Below are positions 57,801-64,000 of a DNA stretch of 64,000 nucleotides, one piece after another. The stretch covers positions 9,849,501-9,913,500 of the forward strand of contig JAMPIT010000258.1 in the NCBI GenBank assembly GCA_026261815.1. Direction: 5' to 3'. Each line of letters begins with the position of its first letter. The stretch's first letter is position 1. This DNA is from Monarcha castaneiventris obscurior (Eukaryota > Chordata > Aves > Passeriformes > Monarchidae). Made by a program: the position numbers and the translations under genes. The notes beneath the pieces were generated by a model. The model was not told the DNA's origin. It did not search any database and worked only from the letters and a program-made list of their open reading frames with translations.

Positions 57801-60800
57801 AACAACCCGCAGAGGTTCAGAAGTGCTCCCAGGCACTCTGAGCCTTCAGTTCCAGGGCCTTGCTCAGTACATGATCCTTGCTCTCTCAGACACGCTCACA
57901 CTAATTTAATATTAGATTTTGGCCAGGCATGAGAACCACAGGCACACAGGAGAAAGGGAACTTTTCACCAGCATGGATGGCAGATCTCCAGATTGTTCAA
58001 AAGGGGCCGGAAGCCTGACACAACACGCCTGCTCCAACTCCTATTAACTCCAACAATTGTTTATTGCACAACAAAAGAAAAATGCTGCCCCTCTCCCCCA
58101 GCCAAGTCTTTCCATGTGTGCTGCATGCTCAGGCTCTCTCCTCTCAACCCCACTGGGGAGCCAGCTTTATACCCAGGGAAAGGTAACAGCAGCGATTATT
58201 ACACACACTATCCCACAGCTCCTCGCTTGTTAAAAAAAACAAGAGTCTCTTTTGTGCCCGAAATAAAAGGAGATACCTTAATTAGAACAATGCAGGTTGG
58301 TAAGCATTAAACACTGAGCCCAGCTGCTGTATGCCATTAAATTCATAAAAAAGGAGGGGGGAAGGAGGGCAGTCTTAACGAGATTACACACATTGACTTT
58401 GATCAAGACACAAAAGCACCAAGGCGTTCCAGGGTTTTTATTGCTGTCTTCAGGCTACATTTTAATGGTTACATTAGAAACATGCGAACACAGGCTGGGA
58501 GATTTTTTTTGAGATGGGAGAGGGAGTGCAAGCATGCCTTGTGAAAAGGCCTGGTTTAATAAATTTGGGGCTGCAGGGAGAGGCTAGGACTGGGGAACAC
58601 ATGAGTAGCCACTTATTAATTGCTTCCCCTGTGCAAGTGCCAAGTCCTAACATGATGTCTTGCTGGCCTATTCCCATCCCGCCTGCCTGGTCAGCAGAAG
58701 AGCCATGTGCAGATCACACACAGCCAGCTTTATCACCACCTTTCTCATGGAATTCTAGGGGGAGATGGTTTCCTCTCTGCAAGGGAAATGTTAATCCCTG
58801 AGCCCCTGAAGTGAGTCTCCCCGTTCCCACGAGCAGCTGTGACTGCTGAACATGACAAAAAGGGACCTGACTGAAGTTGAACTAAGCTGTTGCTGAGCCT
58901 AAGAACAGCCTGAAATCGGTGCCACAGAATTAGAAGATGACTTGAGGCTGCTGGGAAGAGGACAGGACAAAGACTTCAGAGTAAAGAAAATGAAGAGGAA
59001 ATTAGTGTTTTATCCTGTAGCACCGCTGAAAGACAAGATCACTCTTCACTTAGCAAAGGTGGCAGAGCACATATTCATCCAGACACCTCACAGCTATGTA
59101 CCCACATATGTGTCTTTTATAACATGCTGCTAAAATGTTTACAAAAGCTTGTATAATGTAAATAGTGACGGGGTGTAGCTGAAGAGCTATAAAATACAGC
59201 CCAGGGGTTAGCCAAGTTATTGAGTTGCTATTAGTACTCAAGCCCACAGGCACTTCACCATCCTGGTAACTTTTCTTGGACAAGACTTTTAAAAGGCAGG
59301 ATTTAAAGGAGCATGATCAGCTTAATCATAATTCCAAGCACACAGTGTGTTTTATAAAGTAGAGTAATGCCTTCCAGGAACGTGTTTTTAGGAATGGCAT
59401 TCCCTTACATTTTTTGCAACCCAACACTGTATCATCTTGCTAACAGGAGAACTAGAAAGCACAATTGACTATTTTCCACTCCCCGGCCTGAACAAAATGA
59501 AAGCTTGAAAATCAGCTGCAGAAGGGACATTAAAGGCTGATTACAAAGCCCACAGTTTTAACACAGGAAAAGAAAACACTTTATTTAATAACACCTTAAA
59601 TTTTAACCTGATGTCCTTTAATAAATGTATAGATTAGTACTCCACTGGGTCACCTATTCAATGTTCAAGGTAGTCCCTAATCTTCTAAACAGAATGGCTT
59701 GAAAACCACACAGTGCTACTACAAATAACCTAAAAAATATAGATTCACATTATAAAAGCTCCCTTCCATATCCTCTCTCCTGAAAATGATTCCTTTTCCT
59801 TCAGGGGAATATTACGTTTCTCAGAAGCTACTTGTTCCATGAAATCTCCATGGATTTGGCCTCCATTCTCACAGCTTTACCTCTCTGCATGGATGCCCCA
59901 GAGGAAGTCACTGAAAGGCAAGGTAGTCCCTGACACAGAGCTCTTCCTGCAGCAGTGGAGGAAAAAGCAAGAGGCTGGACAGAACTTGGGTCACAACAAC
60001 TCAAACAAAACTCTCTCACGTCAAAGCTTGAGTGGGGTGTTAAACAGCCAGGCTTGGGAAATCTGCAAGCACAGCACTCAGACTGTTTAAAATAAAGCAA
60101 AAGCACCTTTTCCTGTGGCAATGTAGAATAAAGTATCTGAGAAGAAAAAGGCTGTAAGTCAACAAGAAAGTAGTAAAGAGCCTCACCAGAGTCCGCAGCC
60201 AGCATTCTTCACAGTGCACATGCCAGCACTGAATAGAAGTCAGGGGCATTGTGTAGGAGTCCTGAGGAAAAGAAGCAAATAGATTATTTCCATAGCAGGG
60301 ATCTAGTGATTCTTCACTCCCGACCTCATCACAATGCCTTTCTTTGTGGGTAACACTGTCTTGTATTTTGTTAAAGAAGTTGGTTAAAAGAACCAACTTG
60401 AGTAACGTGTAAGTTGTATTTTTGTAATGTTTGTATAGAAGTGGCAGAAAGTCTCCTGCAGTCCCTTTTCTTGGCTTCCCAGAACTCCTGTTGGAAGCTC
60501 ATAATCCACTCAAGTGGTGACCTGGCTCAACACAGTTATTGCAAAAGCATCTGAAGTTGCTCTGGCCACCTGCTGTTATTCTCATCAGAAAGGTCACCAG
60601 ATCATACGAAAACCAGTGACAGGGTAAGATCAACCCTTATCACAACTCAGCTCTGCAGGAACAGCTTAACTACATCCCAAGAATGCTGCTGCTATTTCAG
60701 CTGATGTGCCTTCTCGAGTCTCTTCTATCATTGTTAACAAACCTCTGGAATCAGCAGCAAGCTGTCATCCTTTCTATGGGATGAGTGCAAGGACTGCACT

Positions 60801-61497
60801 CCCACACCTCCAAGTTGTGAGCTGGCTGGGAGAGAAAAGCCCATGCATCGAGCTGAAGTTGCAGAGGGAGCTCTCCACCAAGCAGATTGTTCTGCTCTCA
60901 GAACACAAACCCAACAGGAGATGTAGAGCCCTGCAGGCTTGGACCATCAGAGGGAGCTGCTGCCCTTCCTGAGGAAGGCCACAGCATCACCAGAGAGCAC
61001 ACAGGACGCTGGCAACTTTTAAATGCTCAGGCAGCGTTCCTGCTCCCAAATCAGAGAAGGTGAGTCTCTGATCACAGATTTTGCTCTCTCCTGTGTATGT
61101 AAATCTGCACACACAGGAAAAGGATGCTGGTATCTGGGAGTTTTCTACAGGAAGGCAGAAAGTCTTCTGAAGTTGGGCCTTTCTTGCCCCTGATACAGAG
61201 GGACAGCTACAAATACCAGTGGAACAACATAATTCATACAGAAATTTTGGTTGTTAAGACCTTAATTTGGAAGGCTAATTGGTGATGAGTTCCCCCACTC
61301 TGCCTGAAAAAGGAGAAAAGCTTCTCTCCTCCTCGGCAAAGATACCAAGACATTTCTGATTCATTACCACAAGTGGAGTGCTACTCACCATGCAAATGAG
61401 ACATTTATAGCGGTCCCCACGGGAAAGCTGCCTTTCTAACTCACGGACACGAGCCTTTAACGCTTCAAATGTTGTCACTGCAGAGTCTTCTGTAATT
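51885..61497 (-). CDS. RNF220: RNF220 E3 ubiquitin ligase, last three coding exons
   Basis: RNF220 is a RING E3 ligase acting with ZC4H2; in neural development it modifies Gli and other nuclear targets and can stabilise beta-catenin. Exons on the minus strand: 61497-61389 (EDSAVTTFEALKARVRELER, a coiled-coil segment, then SRGDRYKCLICM), 60261-60187 (DSYTMPLTSIQCWHVHCEEC then WLRTL) and 51956-51885 (GAKKLCPQCNTITSPGDLRR then IYL and stop). Phases agree throughout. The three exons together form the whole C3HC4 RING: C-x2-C in the first, C-x-H-x2-C-x2-C in the second, C-x2-C in the last. Relative to human as remembered I see only V to F, S to T and A to S changes. An 8.2-kb intron separates the last two exons. 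Upstream exons lie beyond the right edge, so the gene is partial here. Confidence 0.96.
51957..60186 (-). other. RNF220: Last intron of RNF220 (8.2 kb)
   Basis: I find no coding exon in it. Blocks around 55620-55920 and 58200-58480 are AT-rich with clustered TAAT/ATTA and, near 58400, a TTGATCAA resembling a TCF/LEF site; they look like developmental enhancers. The rest is unremarkable. Confidence 0.45.
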
Positions 61498-63044
61498 CTG
61501 CAAAAGATGATGGAGAGTGAACATCACAGAGCACACAAGACTGTTAAGAGTTTGGGGGAAAAAAATCCCTCAACAGGTACTGCACAGGAAACAGCATCAT
61601 ATTTCAAACTAATACATCCAACTTGGGTTAAAAAAGAATTCTTGAAAAGCCCAGTGTGAATTCTTTAAAGTGTCTTTCTAAACACTTCCAAACACATCAC
61701 AAAAGAACACAACCAGTGCTGGGGTAGACAGCTTCATACAAAGCAAGACAGACATTTAAAGAAAAGACATTTTTGTTGGGGGTTTTTGTTTGTTTGTTTT
61801 GTGCCTTTTTTCTTGTCTCCCTTAAGAGATTACTTAGGACCACATGCTTGAGACAAAGTTCTGTACGTTGCTTTAAAGCTGCTGAGATAACTTTCTGTGG
61901 GCAATAGGAGCTGTTCTTCCCCTTAGAGAATGGAGGCCTTTGCTGGCCATCAGCCTCGTGAAATGCAAAAACAGCTCATTACACAGGATCAACACAATGG
62001 CTTATATTAACGAAAGTCCCAGCTTTTTGATTCTAATACTAAAAAAACGGAGAAACCAAAAGCACTGGACACAGTGCAAGCAGGGTGGCTATAAAGGCAG
62101 CTTTACAATCTCAGCTTTCCCATTTCCTAGGGTCATTTTTGATGGGCAGCATTATCTCTTTTGTCACAGAGGCACTGTGCTGAGGCCAGGCAAGTGTATT
62201 TTCATGGTTCTGCAAGGCTGGTGAAAAGAGCAACTTGCCAACCTAAAAGCAAGGGCAGACAGCAATGCTTAGCAAATGAAACGCAGGGAGCATTACAGAC
62301 AAGGATGTGTCACTCCAGCAAGCTGCAAAATCCGATTTCTACACAGTGCAGGCCTAGGGAGGGGCCCTCAAGTATTCCCCAGAAAAGCTTTAGAGCACTG
62401 ACATAAGCTCTCACTCTCTTGAATAAAAACAAAACAAAACAACAATTTTCACATATGTCAGTAACTTTCTGGCATCTCCAAGCAGACTCCAGCTCAGAAG
62501 AACCTCTTGAAGAGTGTTTTGACACCAGAAGCTGCATCATCAATCACAAGATAACCCACAGTGGCACCTATGTCTTCTACCTTTTTAGAGGATGATTCAT
62601 CAACAGGTGGCTAAAACACAGGTCTAGTGGAATTACTACAGCCAGTACAGTGAGCTGCAATCTCAGCACTCTTGCTGCAGGCAGGCACTCACTCCTTTGT
62701 TCATTAGTCACTTGTCGCTGGCACGCAGGGAGAGACCTGGGGTATCTCCCACAAGCTCATTCTGCTGGCTTTTCCCAAGGCTTTCGTAACAGAACTAGTC
62801 AAAGAGATCTTGGGTGATTTTTCTAATTATGACACTTCAGAAGAAAGTGAAGCTGCTGGAATGCATATGGTTAACTACCAGGGTTATAAAGCTCCCTCAG
62901 CTTCACTCCTGCCTTTGTACAGATGAGACACGCTCTGCATGAGCTAACTGAGATCTTCATCAGAAGGAGATTCATTGCAAGTGACAGCTGCTAGAAAATG
63001 GTAACAATTCTAAAACTGAAAAAAGGCAAAGAAATACAAATGTC

Positions 63045-63112
63045 CCATGATAGCCTAGTGGGTGAGGACTGTCTGGGGACAGGGACACTGTGGATTCAAG
63101 TCTTGGAATCAA
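63045..63112 (+). mobile_element. tRNA-derived SINE remnant
   Basis: TAGCCTAGTGGGT (63051-63063) matches a polymerase III A box and GGATTCAAGTC (63092-63102) a B box, about 40 bp apart. There is no tRNA cloverleaf around them. This is the head of an ancient MIR-like SINE within an RNF220 intron. Confidence 0.5.
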
Positions 63113-63739
63113 TAAATATTCTTTGGAGCAAGATGAAAGAGTTTCAGTAGGAGACAGTCCTCCCTGCTGTGAAAACACCCACTTGCTCCTACTCTTTGGT
63201 ATAAATTATTACCATATCCCAGCTTGAGTTCTCGCCCTCAAGGAAGAGTTGCTAGCATTTTCAAAGGAAGTCTAGAAAGGTGTTAGTTTTGTCCAAGGAA
63301 GAAACAGATTTATTTATTTATAGCTTGAAGATTATTGTTGGCTGAGAAAAGTGTTTCTCTTCCAGTCTGGCCCATCATTGAACTGACGCTGGGTGAAGGC
63401 TGCAGTCGAATTTGACTTCACAGAATCCATTTCTCTTTCCTGCACGCACAAGGGCACTGGAGGTGTAAAGACAGTGAATGTGATGACTCCTGCCCAAAGC
63501 AGGTGGCAAGCAGAACCTCAACCCTCACAAAATTCTCCTTTTACCATCTGTGGAGCTATCCGTCCTCCTCAGACAGGTGGGCAACTCAGCAAGGAAAGGG
63601 AAAAGTTGATTCCTTGAGCAGATACAAGCAAATGCCCATTCATGCCCAGTCCCAGCCCAGTAACAATCAAAACTCGAAAAGGAAAAATTTGCCACTGCAA
63701 CAACTGGAGGAGATAGAAAATGGCTTGTTTATAGAAATC

Positions 63740-64000
63740 TAAACAGCTGACCCCCACTGGCCAATTTCGGAAAGTCTCTGAGATAATCGCACCTGTCCAG
63801 TAATAAACGAATGAATCAGAAAAGGAGGCTGAATAGAGGTATAAGCAATAATGCTCAGAGGCTGCCTGATACAATGGCCAATCAATAGGAGGGCTGTAGA
63901 TCAGGGTGCTAGTTAGCTGGAAAATTACCGCACCGCTGCGTGCGTCACGCTGTAGGGATCCTGGACAATCAATGTGGGAGGTATTGATTTAGTTATTATC
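63740..64000. promoter_or_regulatory. Candidate conserved noncoding element at right edge
   Basis: Low-repeat sequence inside an RNF220 intron with intact motif clusters (GGCCAATTTC, ACAATGGCCAATCAATAGGA with SOX-like ACAATGG and CCAAT, GACAATCAATGTG, GATTTAGTTATTATC). Its style suggests an enhancer; it continues past the window edge. Conservation was not tested. Confidence 0.35.

Noticed and set aside
63045..63112. A tRNA gene
   Set aside because: A and B boxes are present but there is no acceptor stem or anticodon arm, so a SINE remnant is the better reading.

Overview
This is a vertebrate nuclear window, most likely from a bird and probably a passerine. The evidence is a 5'-truncated CR1 retrotransposon carrying a nested solo LTR, compact introns, GC-rich promoters, and gene content matching the human 1p34.1 block RNF220-TMEM53-ARMH1-KIF2C-RPS8. 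All exon structures below were assembled by hand from splice sites, reading-frame continuity and remembered family sequences; no database search was run.

Layout. Positions 1-4080 hold no recognisable gene. RPS8 (minus, 4084-8799) has six exons, and each of its five introns carries a box C/D snoRNA: SNORD55, two SNORD46-like copies and two SNORD38 copies. A CpG-rich stretch (8.6-12.7 kb) holds two plus-strand U5 snRNA genes separated by the CR1/LTR. KIF2C (plus, 12673-28994, 21 coding exons, 718 aa) follows. Three minus-strand U5 genes lie at 32.1, 32.7 and 33.7 kb. A decayed, truncated ARMH1 is next (minus, 34.2-36.2 kb), then intact TMEM53 (plus, 39714-42872, 3 exons, 287 aa). The last three coding exons of RNF220 (minus, 51885-61497) encode its RING finger; the rest of that gene lies beyond the right edge.

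The most interesting structure is the U5 array. All five copies keep the U5 loop, a promoter box starting 61-62 nt upstream of the RNA, an octamer-type distal element and a 3' box, so they look like real genes. The left copies point right and the right copies point left, which brackets KIF2C with inverted repeats. The outermost copies (9449 and 33769) also share a downstream ~265-bp segment that is about 99% identical. From memory, KIF2C in human points the same way as RPS8; here it points the opposite way, while RPS8, ARMH1, TMEM53 and RNF220 keep their relative orientations. I infer that KIF2C was inverted by recombination between inverted U5 repeats. ARMH1, next to the array, is frameshifted and lacks its 3' half.

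Functionally the window combines translation and ribosome-modification genes (RPS8 and its snoRNAs), spliceosomal U5 RNA genes, a mitotic microtubule depolymerase (KIF2C), a nuclear-envelope modulator of BMP signalling (TMEM53) and a developmental ubiquitin ligase (RNF220). The RNF220 side (48-64 kb) has several AT-rich, homeobox-motif-rich blocks that look like conserved enhancers, but I could not test conservation.
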